From a bacterium (lineage in GTDB: Bacteria; 4484-113; JAFGCY01), in assembly GCA_020440605.1 (NCBI GenBank), contig JAGRNT010000019.1:1-64000 (forward strand): 64,000 nucleotides of DNA, in the 5' to 3' direction. Positions 32,430 to 39,919 of this stretch are shown here, in pieces. The first letter of the stretch is position 1, and the number at the start of each line of letters is the position of its first letter. The notes beneath the pieces are model-generated. The model ran no database searches and was not told the origin of the DNA. It saw nothing but the letters and a program-made list of their open reading frames with translations. A program made the position numbers and the translations under genes.

Positions 32430-33776
32430 CTAGCCGCCGAACTGGATCTGTGTCTCGAAGCCGCGGACCTTGACGTAGTCGCCTTCCTCCAGGCCCTCGA
32501 GCACGATGATGTCGTAGTAGTCGGTATCACCGAGCCGGACCTCGATCTCCTCGGTCTCGGCCTTGCTGTCGGTGATCTCACCGCCCTCCTTGAGGCGGTA
32601 GACGATGTTCGTGTCAGGCTTGTCGCCGGCACGCGTGGCCCCCAGCGGGATCAGCAGCACGTCCCTGAGCACGTCGGCCTCGATCTTGACGCTGGCGGTC
32701 ATGTTGCCGAGCAGCAGGCCCTCCTCGTTGTCAACCTCGATGATCACCACGAAGTTGATCAGGCCGCTGCCGGCCTGCACGCCCTGGGGGTAGATGTTCG
32801 TGACCTTGCCGCTGAACTCCTTCTCGAGGAAGGCATCGACCTCCACCGTGGCGTTCTGACCGACCTTGATCTTGCCGATGTCGATCTCGTCCACGTAGGT
32901 CCGGACCTTGATGCGGCTCAGGTCGGCGACCTTGATGATCGTGTTGCCGCCGCTGAATGAGGAGTTGATGCTGACGACGCTGTCACCGACGTCGAGCAGC
33001 TTCTCCAGCACGATCCCGCTGATCGGCGAGGCGATCTCGCTGTCACCGAGCTGCTTGCGGGCCTCGGCCAGCTGTACCCCGGCGGAGTCGTAGCTCAGGC
33101 GCGCGAGGCTGATGCTGTTGTCATTGCTGCTTTCGTCGAAGGCGCGCAGGTTCTGCTCCGCCAGCGCCAGAGAGGCCTCGGCACTGGCAACGGAGCTGCG
33201 CAGGCTGACGAGCTGGTTGCGGGCGTTGTCATATTCCTGCTGTGTGGCCCAGTCCTTCTCGTAGAGGGCCTCGATGCGCTCGAAGCTCTGCTGCTGGGTC
33301 TGCAGGTTGTCACGGGCGGCGGCCAGCTGGTTTCCGGCGTTCTCGAGCTGGGTCTCGAGCGAGGCGCGGGTGGTCTCGCTCGTGGCATTGCGGGCCTCGT
33401 CATAGCGCAGCCGGGCCTGCTTGAGGACGATCTCCTGCTGATCAACGAGCAGCTGCTGGTTGCGCTGGTCCAGCCGGCAGATCACATCGCCGGTCTCGAT
33501 GCGGTCTCCTTCCTCGACGAAGAAATCAGTGATGCGGCCCGTGGCCTCACTCTTGACCTCAATGTCGGTGATCGGTTCCGTGGTGCCCGTGGCCTCCACG
33601 ACGATCTTCAGGTCGCCGATGCGGGCCTGCTCGAAGTACTCGGTTTCCTCATCCTCTCCGCCCTTCGAGCCACCCTTGCTGATGATGCCCTTGCCGTCCT
33701 TCTGCTTGATGATGATCCCGGCGATGACGCCGATCACAAGCAACGCGAGCAGCACGAATCCAAGCCTGCGCCACAT
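32430..33776 (-). CDS. MacA/HlyD-like membrane fusion protein
   Basis: A 448-residue periplasmic adaptor anchored by one N-terminal TM helix (about 5-24, GFVLLALLVIGVIAGIII). The barrel-sandwich/lipoyl half reads ATGTTEPITDIEVKSEATGR and ITDFFVEEGDRIETGDVICR. A long coiled-coil hairpin (about 105-235) follows, then the second lipoyl half (SPISGIVLEKLLDVGDSVV). The beta-barrel and membrane-proximal domains end with YVKVRGFETQIQF. GGAGG stands 5 bases before the ATG at 33776. It heads an operon with two MacB-type permeases. A TolC-like channel is encoded at 50.6-52.2 kb. Confidence 0.93.
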   Translation of the reverse strand: MWRRLGFVLLALLVIGVIAGIIIKQKDGKGIISKGGSKGGEDEETEYFEQARIGDLKIVVEATGTTEPITDIEVKSEATGRITDFFVEEGDRIETGDVICRLDQRNQQLLVDQQEIVLKQARLRYDEARNATSETTRASLETQLENAGNQLAAARDNLQTQQQSFERIEALYEKDWATQQEYDNARNQLVSLRSSVASAEASLALAEQNLRAFDESSNDNSISLARLSYDSAGVQLAEARKQLGDSEIASPISGIVLEKLLDVGDSVVSINSSFSGGNTIIKVADLSRIKVRTYVDEIDIGKIKVGQNATVEVDAFLEKEFSGKVTNIYPQGVQAGSGLINFVVIIEVDNEEGLLLGNMTASVKIEADVLRDVLLIPLGATRAGDKPDTNIVYRLKEGGEITDSKAETEEIEVRLGDTDYYDIIVLEGLEEGDYVKVRGFETQIQFGG

Positions 33777-33881
33777 GTCTTCCTCCCATCTCCTTATGCC
33801 CACAGCCGGGCCAACCCGCGGTATGACGCTGCGGGAGGCGGGGCGGTTTCAGTGTCTGACTCACCCCGGCTGGGCAGCACA

Positions 33882-33890
33882 ATGTTAGCA
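33882..33890 (-). promoter_or_regulatory. Extended -10 of the exporter operon
   Basis: TGCTAACAT on the minus strand (hexamer 33882-33887). It predicts a leader of about 100 bases before the membrane fusion protein gene. Confidence 0.5.
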
Positions 33891-33935
33891 GGCGTGGAAG
33901 GGCAGGGGGCAGTACGGAAGGAAGATGAGACGGGT

Positions 33936-34634
33936 TCAGGCGGCCACTGCAAGCTGATGGAAGATACGCCAGATACCCGTGATCAGCAGCAGGCTGAGCA
34001 GCAGCAGGGCCAGACTGCCCAGCATGCTCTGGCTGCGCTCGGCTCGCAGGTAATGGCGCAGGCCCAATCCCAGCAGGATCAGGCTCCAGATACCGAACAC
34101 GTCGAGGTAGCTGAGGCTGACCCAGCCGAAGCCCAGAGCCTGCTGGCCCGCCGGCAGCCAGCTTGCCAGGCCGATGCTGATTCCACGGAACTGCAGGGGT
34201 GCTGCCAGAACCTGTGGGATCTGCTGGGGGTGCAGCAGTTCCAGGCTCAGGCGTCCGAGGAAGGTCCCGAGTACGAAGGGCAGCATGCCATAGGCACTCC
34301 AGTGCAGGAAACTGGCATAACTGCGATTCAGGCCGAGCAGACGGAACAGCAGCCAGCAGAGCGTGGCCAGCAGTGCATTCATCAGCAGTGTGAGAGGAAT
34401 GAATGCCAGCAGTACTCCGAGTGGCCTGAGCCAGCGCGCACTGCCTTCTGCCGGATTGCCGGCGGCCTCCAGCACGACGGGACTGGCAACAAGTTCAGCC
34501 AGGCAGAGCAGCAACCACTGCCAGGCCAGAGCTGTGATCAGGGAGCCGCGTGTCTGCAGCTCGGTCCAGACGGACACAGGCCGCACCATCAGTTGCCATG
34601 GCATAGCCAGGCTTGACTGAACATTGCCGCTCAA
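33936..34634 (-). CDS. Yip1-like multi-pass membrane protein
   Basis: A 232-residue protein with about five hydrophobic segments: WQWLLLCLAELVAS, PLGVLLAFIPLTLLMNALLA, YGMLPFVLGTFLGRL, VFGIWSLILLGLGL and LGSLALLLLSLLLITGIW. The layout, and the W-S-x-Y-G-M-L-P motif before the second pair, resemble the Yip1 domain family seen in many bacterial membrane proteins of unknown function. TTG start with GGGAG about 9 bases upstream. It lies 12 bases after nfu, so it should be co-transcribed with the repressor and nfu. Confidence 0.65.
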   Translation of the reverse strand: MSGNVQSSLAMPWQLMVRPVSVWTELQTRGSLITALAWQWLLLCLAELVASPVVLEAAGNPAEGSARWLRPLGVLLAFIPLTLLMNALLATLCWLLFRLLGLNRSYASFLHWSAYGMLPFVLGTFLGRLSLELLHPQQIPQVLAAPLQFRGISIGLASWLPAGQQALGFGWVSLSYLDVFGIWSLILLGLGLRHYLRAERSQSMLGSLALLLLSLLLITGIWRIFHQLAVAA

Positions 34635-34646
34635 GATCTGAACTCC

Positions 34647-35000
34647 CTACTCAATGGTGATCAGTTCGCCGAACTCGGGAATTTCCTTCTTGATCGCCGT
34701 TTCCACGCCCATCTTCATATGCACGGTGGAGATCGAACAGCTCTGGCAGGCTCCCATCAGGCGGATCAGCGCATTGTTGTCTTCAATCGCGACGAGCTCA
34801 AGATCCCCGCCGTCCATCTGCAGGAAGGGACGAACCTTTTCCAGCGCGGCCTTGAGGCGGGTTTCGAAATCCTCTTCCGCACCTCGCTGAGGTCCGGCGC
34901 ATCCGCAGCTCGGTCCGCAGGGTTCCACGGCCCGGCCGTAATCAGTCTGTGCGCGCGCAGCGGCGATTTCGTCCAGATGCTGGTCGTTTACCTTGCTCAT
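34647..35000 (-). CDS. nfu: NifU C-terminal-domain Fe-S carrier (Nfu-like)
   Basis: A 117-residue Fe-S cluster carrier. The NifU C-terminal domain occupies about 45-117, with KVRPFLQMDGGDLELVAIE and the cluster-binding C-x-x-C in LMGACQSCSISTVHMKMGVE. Upstream is an extra cysteine-rich stretch (VEPCGPSCGCAGPQ, about 28-41), which is unusual and could be a second metal site. ATG at 35000 is used; a GTG at 35012 has the GGGAG too close. It sits 18 bases after the XRE-S24 regulator, separate from the suf operon. Confidence 0.88.
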   Translation of the reverse strand: MSKVNDQHLDEIAAARAQTDYGRAVEPCGPSCGCAGPQRGAEEDFETRLKAALEKVRPFLQMDGGDLELVAIEDNNALIRLMGACQSCSISTVHMKMGVETAIKKEIPEFGELITIE

Positions 35001-35018
35001 GCCTGTTGTCACGGCTCC

Positions 35019-35801
35019 CTAGATAAGCTTACGCCGCACAAGTACCACCTTGCCGAGGATTTCCACCTCATCGGGATACTTGAGCACCTGCGGCCGGTAG
35101 TTTGAGTTCGCCGGCTGCAGGATCACCGATTCATTCTCGAAATACACCTTCTTTACCGTGGTCTGCCGGCGGTTAACCTGCACCACGGCGATATCTCCGT
35201 TGCTTACCTGGGTGGCGGGGCTGACGATCAGGGTGTCCCCGTCAAGGATACCAGCCTCCAGCATGCTGTCACCCTGCACGATCAGGCCGAAGCTCTTGGG
35301 GTCGTACATCATCTCGTCTTCGGAAAGAACGAGCTTCTCGATGTCGGCATGGGCCTCGATCACGTTGGCATCCTTGAGCAGGCCTGCCGGAACGGTGTCG
35401 TAGACGGGCATCGCGCGGCGCGGCGCGGCGGCCATGGCAGCACTGGAACCATTGCTGCCGGCGGGCTTGCCCTGGATCCCGGAAATCAGCTGCTGCAGGG
35501 CCTGGGTGGTCGGATCCCCGCCGCTGGTTTCACTGGGAGTGGACTTCACGAAGTCTTCACTGAGGATGCCGCTTGTCACGACCAGTTCGTCGTAGGGAAA
35601 CTGCAGGATCTCACTGAAGCGCTTGAGAATCTTGGGGCTCGGACGGCGCTCGCCGTTTTCAATGCGGGAAAGGTAGCTGTTGTTGATACCGGAAGCATCC
35701 GCCAGATCAAACTGGCTCATGCCACGACGCAGACGCAGGTTGCGCAGAAGGGTACCGATCTCAGCGTAAGGCTTGCCCTCATTGCTCGTTATCTTGGGCA
35801 T
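35019..35801 (-). CDS. XRE-type HTH plus S24 peptidase regulator (LexA/CI-like)
   Basis: A 260-residue repressor with an N-terminal XRE helix-turn-helix (about 15-70, RRGMSQFDLADASGINNSYL then SRIENGERRPSPKILKRFSE) and a C-terminal S24 autoprotease (about 135-255). The nucleophile is in IVQGDSMLEAGI and the general-base lysine in TTVKKVYF. A candidate cleavage bond is Ala-Gly in DTVPAGLLKD. In this family RecA filaments trigger self-cleavage and derepression. TAGGAG lies 6 bases before the ATG. An inverted repeat upstream (35825-35851) could be its own operator. Whether it is the host LexA equivalent or a stress regulator cannot be told from sequence; no other LexA is in the window. Confidence 0.9.
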   Translation of the reverse strand: MPKITSNEGKPYAEIGTLLRNLRLRRGMSQFDLADASGINNSYLSRIENGERRPSPKILKRFSEILQFPYDELVVTSGILSEDFVKSTPSETSGGDPTTQALQQLISGIQGKPAGSNGSSAAMAAAPRRAMPVYDTVPAGLLKDANVIEAHADIEKLVLSEDEMMYDPKSFGLIVQGDSMLEAGILDGDTLIVSPATQVSNGDIAVVQVNRRQTTVKKVYFENESVILQPANSNYRPQVLKYPDEVEILGKVVLVRRKLI

Positions 35802-35824
35802 ACGAAACTCCTACAATATTCAAC

Positions 35825-35851
35825 AATCACCGTTTGAAACTATTGGTGATC
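35825..35851. promoter_or_regulatory. Inverted repeat, possible operator of the XRE-S24 regulator
   Basis: AATCACC (35825-35831) and GGTGATC (35845-35851) are near-perfect inverted arms with 13 bases between them, about 25-50 bases upstream of the regulator's ATG. The gap up to lgt (35852-36028) is strongly A+T-rich, carries a TTGACA at about 35873 on the plus strand, and has no gene. Confidence 0.45.
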
Positions 35852-36028
35852 CTTTAATTAAGGCAGTATGGTTGACACCGCCTGAGTTAATATTATCACA
35901 AATGCTTACAAATTTCCCGCGAAATGCAAAAAACTGGGCAAATCAGGGCCGAATACAAGCCGAATTGTAAGATTTATCCCCAAAAGGTCAACGCAAAGGC
36001 GACAATTTAACAAAAATTTAACTTTCGC

Positions 36029-36931
36029 TTAAGCTTTGTCCTTCTCAGCTCTGAGTCGTGCCCGGCGCTCCTGACGGGACTCTCCGCCGCCGAATCCACT
36101 GCCGCGGTTTTCCACAGTCTTGCGCGCCTCATCCCACTTGCGCAGCTGTGTATAAGCCCAGATACAGACGAGGATCAGCACGATATCGACGATCTGCGAG
36201 ACGGTCAGGGTGAAACTGCCCATCAGTGGAATACGGTGCTGGGCATCGACATGGCGGAAGGGATCCTCAATCGTGGTGCGCAGCAGGCTGTAGCAGAACA
36301 CGAAGGTGATGTAGTTCGCGCCGCGGGGCAGGACCTTGTCAATATAAATCTTGCGCCAGACCACGTAGCAGACAATGAAGGTGATCACGCCCACGAGCAG
36401 GCCATACAGCTCAGTCGGGTGGCGGAGGATGATTTCGTCGCGCGTCTCCGCAGTGTGATAGGCATCGTAGGGGAAGTTCATGGCCCAGGGACCTTCCCAC
36501 TTGAAGCCGAGGATGTCACCGTTCATGAAGTTGCCGATGCGCACGAGGATCACACCGACAGCTACGCCCGGCGCAAAGCTGTCCATGACCTCAATGAAGT
36601 TGATCTGGTGTCGCTTGAAGTAGAAGTAGGCTGCGATCACCCCGGCGATGATGCCGCCGTGGAAGGACAGGCCGCCGTGGTCAACGCGGATGATCTCCTG
36701 CGGATTCGCCACGAAGTCGCTGAGGTTGGTCAGGACATAGACCAGGCGTGCTCCGGCGATTCCGGCGAAGATGATGTAGACCAGGCCGTCCCAGATCAGG
36801 TCGCCCTTGCGTCCGATCCGGTCCAGCAGGCGGGCACCGATGTAGCTGCCCAGCAGCATGGAAACCGCCATCATGATGCCGTACCAGCGGATCTGCAGGT
36901 TGTCGCTTATTGCAAATGCAATGGGATCCAT
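36029..36931 (-). CDS. lgt: Prolipoprotein diacylglyceryl transferase
   Basis: A 300-residue inner-membrane enzyme that attaches diacylglycerol to the lipobox cysteine of prolipoproteins. Family signatures are GARLVYVLTN, GGLSFHGGIIAGVIAA, VRIGNFMNGDILG (the Lgt signature, with Val for the more common Gly) and RHPTELYGLL. Seven hydrophobic segments are apparent. The C-terminal 35 residues are charged and unconserved. GAGGAAG lies before the ATG. It is single-gene, with its own promoter. The lipoprotein hydrolase at 48.2-50.5 kb is a likely substrate. Confidence 0.95.
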   Translation of the reverse strand: MDPIAFAISDNLQIRWYGIMMAVSMLLGSYIGARLLDRIGRKGDLIWDGLVYIIFAGIAGARLVYVLTNLSDFVANPQEIIRVDHGGLSFHGGIIAGVIAAYFYFKRHQINFIEVMDSFAPGVAVGVILVRIGNFMNGDILGFKWEGPWAMNFPYDAYHTAETRDEIILRHPTELYGLLVGVITFIVCYVVWRKIYIDKVLPRGANYITFVFCYSLLRTTIEDPFRHVDAQHRIPLMGSFTLTVSQIVDIVLILVCIWAYTQLRKWDEARKTVENRGSGFGGGESRQERRARLRAEKDKA

Positions 36932-36959
36932 TCAGTCTTCCTCAGCCTCAGGTGCGGCA

Positions 36960-36968
36960 ATTCTAGCA
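36960..36968 (-). promoter_or_regulatory. Extended -10 of lgt
   Basis: TGCTAGAAT on the minus strand (hexamer 36960-36965), giving a leader of about 22 bases that contains the GAGGAAG ribosome site. Confidence 0.55.
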
Positions 36969-37043
36969 CCCCCGCTCCGCTTCGGATTGCAAGCTGCATA
37001 CAAGTCGCGGCAATGTTGATGTTTCAAGCGAACCTGACAAGCG

Positions 37044-37058
37044 GTCAATAATATTGAC
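37044..37058. promoter_or_regulatory. Perfect 15-bp palindrome upstream of recA
   Basis: GTCAATAATATTGAC is a perfect 7+1+7 palindrome, 19 bases upstream of the distal recA -35. It does not match the classical LexA boxes (CTGT-N8-ACAG or GAAC-N4-GTTC), but a palindrome at this place is a candidate site for the organism's own SOS repressor. Confidence 0.45.
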
Positions 37059-37076
37059 GGATTTTGACGCATGCCC

Positions 37077-37105
37077 TTTACAAGTGTTTAGTTTAGTGCT
37101 AACAT
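37077..37105 (+). promoter_or_regulatory. Distal recA promoter
   Basis: TTTACA (37077-37082), a 17-base spacer ending in TGC, and TAACAT (37100-37105). It is one of the most complete promoters in the window. Transcription would start near 37112, about 80 bases before recA. Confidence 0.6.
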
Positions 37106-37163
37106 GCACATATGGCCTGTTGATTACTTCTCCGCTGGGGGAAGCTCTCGGGACAAACTATTC

Positions 37164-37169
37164 TATAAT
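37164..37169 (+). promoter_or_regulatory. Proximal recA -10
   Basis: A perfect TATAAT, giving a 17-base leader that holds GGAG six bases before the recA ATG. No good -35 is present. Confidence 0.5.
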
Positions 37170-37192
37170 TACCTTTGAGTTTGGAGCTGGTG

Positions 37193-38251
37193 ATGTCGAG
37201 ACAGCAAACAGATGATCGCTTGAAAGCTCTCCAGATGGCTACGGACCAGATCGAAAAGCAGTTCGGCAAGGGTTCGATCATGAAGCTGGGAGATCGTGCG
37301 ATACGCGTTGAGGATGGCGTGATTCCTTCGGGAAGCCTGTCCCTCGACATTGCGCTTGGAATCGGCGGCATTGCCAGAGGGAGGATCGTGGAGGTCTACG
37401 GACCGGAATCCTCCGGAAAGACGACACTTGCTATGCACATGATGGTTGAGGCCCAGCGTCTGGGTGGTCGCGTGGCGATCATCGATGCGGAGCACGCCAT
37501 GGATCCCGAATACGCGGCCAGGCTTGGCCTCGACGTGAATGAACTGCTGATCAGCCAGCCCGACACGGGTGAGCAGGCGCTGGAAATCGCCGAGATGCTC
37601 GTCCGCAGCGGTGCCCTGGACATCATCGTGATCGACAGTGTGGCGGCCCTCGTTCCCCGGGCGGAAATCGACGGGGAAATGGGTGACAGCCACATGGGAC
37701 TGCAGGCCCGGCTCATGAGCCAGGCCCTACGTAAGCTCACGGGAATCACCTCGCGTAGCAAGACGGCGTTGATCTTCATCAACCAGGTACGTGAAAAGAT
37801 CGGTGTGGTCTTCGGCAATCCGGAAACCACCACAGGTGGACGGGCGCTCAAGTTCTATTCCAGCATGCGGATAGAAGTGCGGCGTTCGGACAGCATCAAG
37901 ATGGGAACGGACATCGTCGGCAACCAGGTGACCGCCAAGGTCGTCAAGAACAAGCTGGCACCGCCCTTCAAGAAGGCCACCTTCGACATCATCTTCGGCA
38001 GAGGCATCTCCAAGTCCGGTGACATCCTCGACCTCGCGGTGGACAACAAGCTCGTCAACAAGAGTGGCAGCTGGTACACCATGGGCGACGAGAAGCTCGG
38101 TCAGGGACGTGAGAACGCCAAGCAGTACCTTGAGGAAAATCCCGCTCTCCAGAACTCGCTCGAGAACGAGCTGCGAAAGATCCACGGCCTGCCCCAGCTG
38201 GGACATGCCGAAGCCGCGCCGGAGGTTCCCGCGGCTGAGGAAGCCTCGTAG
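37193..38251 (+). CDS. recA: Recombinase RecA
   Basis: A 352-residue RecA, the strand-exchange ATPase and SOS co-protease. Walker A is [15 protein letters not shown], Walker B is [12 protein letters not shown], loop L1 has [20 protein letters not shown] and loop L2 is [20 protein letters not shown]. The C-terminal tail is acidic ([13 protein letters not shown]), as usual. ATG at 37193 is chosen from GGAG six bases upstream; a TTG at 37175 is in frame but lies almost on the predicted transcript start. RNase Y follows after 32 bases with no promoter between, so they likely form an operon. Confidence 0.97.
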   Translation: MSRQQTDDRLKALQMATDQIEKQFGKGSIMKLGDRAIRVEDGVIPSGSLSLDIALGIGGIARGRIVEVYGPESSGKTTLAMHMMVEAQRLGGRVAIIDAEHAMDPEYAARLGLDVNELLISQPDTGEQALEIAEMLVRSGALDIIVIDSVAALVPRAEIDGEMGDSHMGLQARLMSQALRKLTGITSRSKTALIFINQVREKIGVVFGNPETTTGGRALKFYSSMRIEVRRSDSIKMGTDIVGNQVTAKVVKNKLAPPFKKATFDIIFGRGISKSGDILDLAVDNKLVNKSGSWYTMGDEKLGQGRENAKQYLEENPALQNSLENELRKIHGLPQLGHAEAAPEVPAAEEAS

Positions 38252-38283
38252 CTCCAAGGCGTAAATAAAACCTGGAGAAGACG

Positions 38284-39867
38284 ATGACCCCCACATTACT
38301 GGCAGTCATTGCCATTGTGGTCGGCGCCCTGGTCGGGGCCGCGATCGGCTACTTCCTCAGCGCGCGTGCGATGGCTCAGCGCGGCGAACTGTCTGAGAAG
38401 AAGGCCGAGGCACTGCTGAAGGATACACAGGACCGCGCGGACAAGCGTGCGTCTGATCTGCTGGCCGAGGCCCGCAAGGATGCCGAACAGATCACTAAGA
38501 AGGCCAACGACCGCGCGAGTGAGAGCGTGCAGCGCGCCAAGGAAGGCGAGCAGGAGCTCCGCCGGCGTGTCAAGGAATTCGAGAAGCGTGAGGAACTGCA
38601 CGTCAAGGCTGAGCAGACGCTCACCGAGCAGCTCGACAAGGTGGACAAGCGCCGCACTGAACTGGACCGGCGCAGTGCCAACCTCGACAAGCGTGAGAAG
38701 ACCATTGAGAACCATGAGGATCTGATGCGCATCGAGACCGAGCGCATTGCCAACATGGATCAGGATCAGGCCCGTCGCGAAGTGCTGGCCCGCATTGAGG
38801 ACGAGGCGCGCTATGAATCCGCCAAGATCCGCAAGGAACTGGAGGATGAGGCGCGCAATGAGGCCAATGAAATCGCCCGCAAGCTGATCCTCAAGGCCGT
38901 GTTCCGCTGCGCGGTTGACCATTACAGCGACAGCCTGATCACCACCGTCGAGATCAAGAACGACGAGATGAAGGGCCGGATCATCGGCCGCGAGGGCCGC
39001 AACATCCGTGCCATCGAGGCCGCCACCGGCGTGGACGTGATCATCGACGATACCCCGAACGTGATCATGCTCTCCAGCTTCGACGGCGTGCGCCGCGAGG
39101 TTGCCAGGCAGGCCGTGGAGCGCCTGATCCAGGACGGCCGGATCCACCCCGCGAAGATCGAGGAAGTCGTCTCCGACGCCCAGAAGGCCGTGGATGAGGA
39201 AATCTGGCGGGCCGGCCAGGAGGCGACCTTCAAGGTCGGCGTGACCGGCGTCAACCCGGAGATGATCAAGGGCCTCGGCAAGCTCAAGTACCGTACCTCC
39301 TACGGCCAGAACGTGCTGGCGCACTCGATCGAGGTTGCCATCATGTCCGGCGTGATCGCCGCCGAACTGGGAATCCCCGTCAAGAATGCCAAGCGCGGCG
39401 GCCTGTTCCACGACATCGGCAAGGGTGCCGGTCCCGAGATGGAGGGCAGCCACACCGAGGTCGGCGGAATCATGGGCCGCAAGTACGGCGAGAACTCCGT
39501 TGTCATCAACTGCATCGAGGGTCACCACGGCGACGTGGAAATGACGATCGAAGCCTGTGTGGTGCAGGTCGCCGACGCCATCAGTGCGGTGCGCCCCGGT
39601 GCCCGCGGTGAAGCGCTGACGAGCTACATCCAGCGCCTGCGCCAGCTCGAGGACATGGCGATGAGCTTCGCCGGTGTGGAGAAGGTCTTCGCGATCTCCG
39701 CCGGGCGTGAGCTGCGCGTGATGGTCAAGCCGGACATGATGGATGACATCCTGACCTATGACCTGAGCCGCCAGATCGCCAAGCGCATCGAGGAGGAGAT
39801 GGAGTATCCCGGCACGGTCAAGGTCACGGTGATCCGCGAGACCCGCGAGATCGCCACTGCCCGTTAG
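38284..39867 (+). CDS. rny: Ribonuclease Y
   Basis: A 527-residue membrane-anchored endoribonuclease that starts mRNA decay in lineages without RNase E. An N-terminal TM helix (about 5-25) precedes a long charged coiled coil (about 30-205). A KH domain follows (about 215-280, KGRIIGREGRNIRAIEAATG), then an HD phosphohydrolase domain with the metal-binding GLFHDIGKGAGPEMEGSH and INCIEGHHGD. It ends with the family's YPGTVKVTVIRETR. GGAGAAG stands 4 bases before the ATG. It is adjacent to recA, an order seen in several non-proteobacterial genomes. Confidence 0.97.
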   Translation: MTPTLLAVIAIVVGALVGAAIGYFLSARAMAQRGELSEKKAEALLKDTQDRADKRASDLLAEARKDAEQITKKANDRASESVQRAKEGEQELRRRVKEFEKREELHVKAEQTLTEQLDKVDKRRTELDRRSANLDKREKTIENHEDLMRIETERIANMDQDQARREVLARIEDEARYESAKIRKELEDEARNEANEIARKLILKAVFRCAVDHYSDSLITTVEIKNDEMKGRIIGREGRNIRAIEAATGVDVIIDDTPNVIMLSSFDGVRREVARQAVERLIQDGRIHPAKIEEVVSDAQKAVDEEIWRAGQEATFKVGVTGVNPEMIKGLGKLKYRTSYGQNVLAHSIEVAIMSGVIAAELGIPVKNAKRGGLFHDIGKGAGPEMEGSHTEVGGIMGRKYGENSVVINCIEGHHGDVEMTIEACVVQVADAISAVRPGARGEALTSYIQRLRQLEDMAMSFAGVEKVFAISAGRELRVMVKPDMMDDILTYDLSRQIAKRIEEEMEYPGTVKVTVIRETREIATAR

Positions 39868-39880
39868 GGCAGGCCGTGGG

Positions 39881-39889
39881 TGCTACAGT
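39881..39889 (+). promoter_or_regulatory. Extended -10 of the PDZ-repeat gene
   Basis: TGCTACAGT (hexamer 39884-39889), giving a leader of about 24 bases before the ATG at 39920. Confidence 0.45.
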
Positions 39890-39919
39890 AGTGGCATCCC
39901 ACAGCCAGGATTCATCAGG

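Noticed and set aside
37044..37058. Calling the recA palindrome a LexA box
   Set aside because: It matches neither the CTGT-N8-ACAG nor the GAAC-N4-GTTC form, so it is reported only as a candidate.
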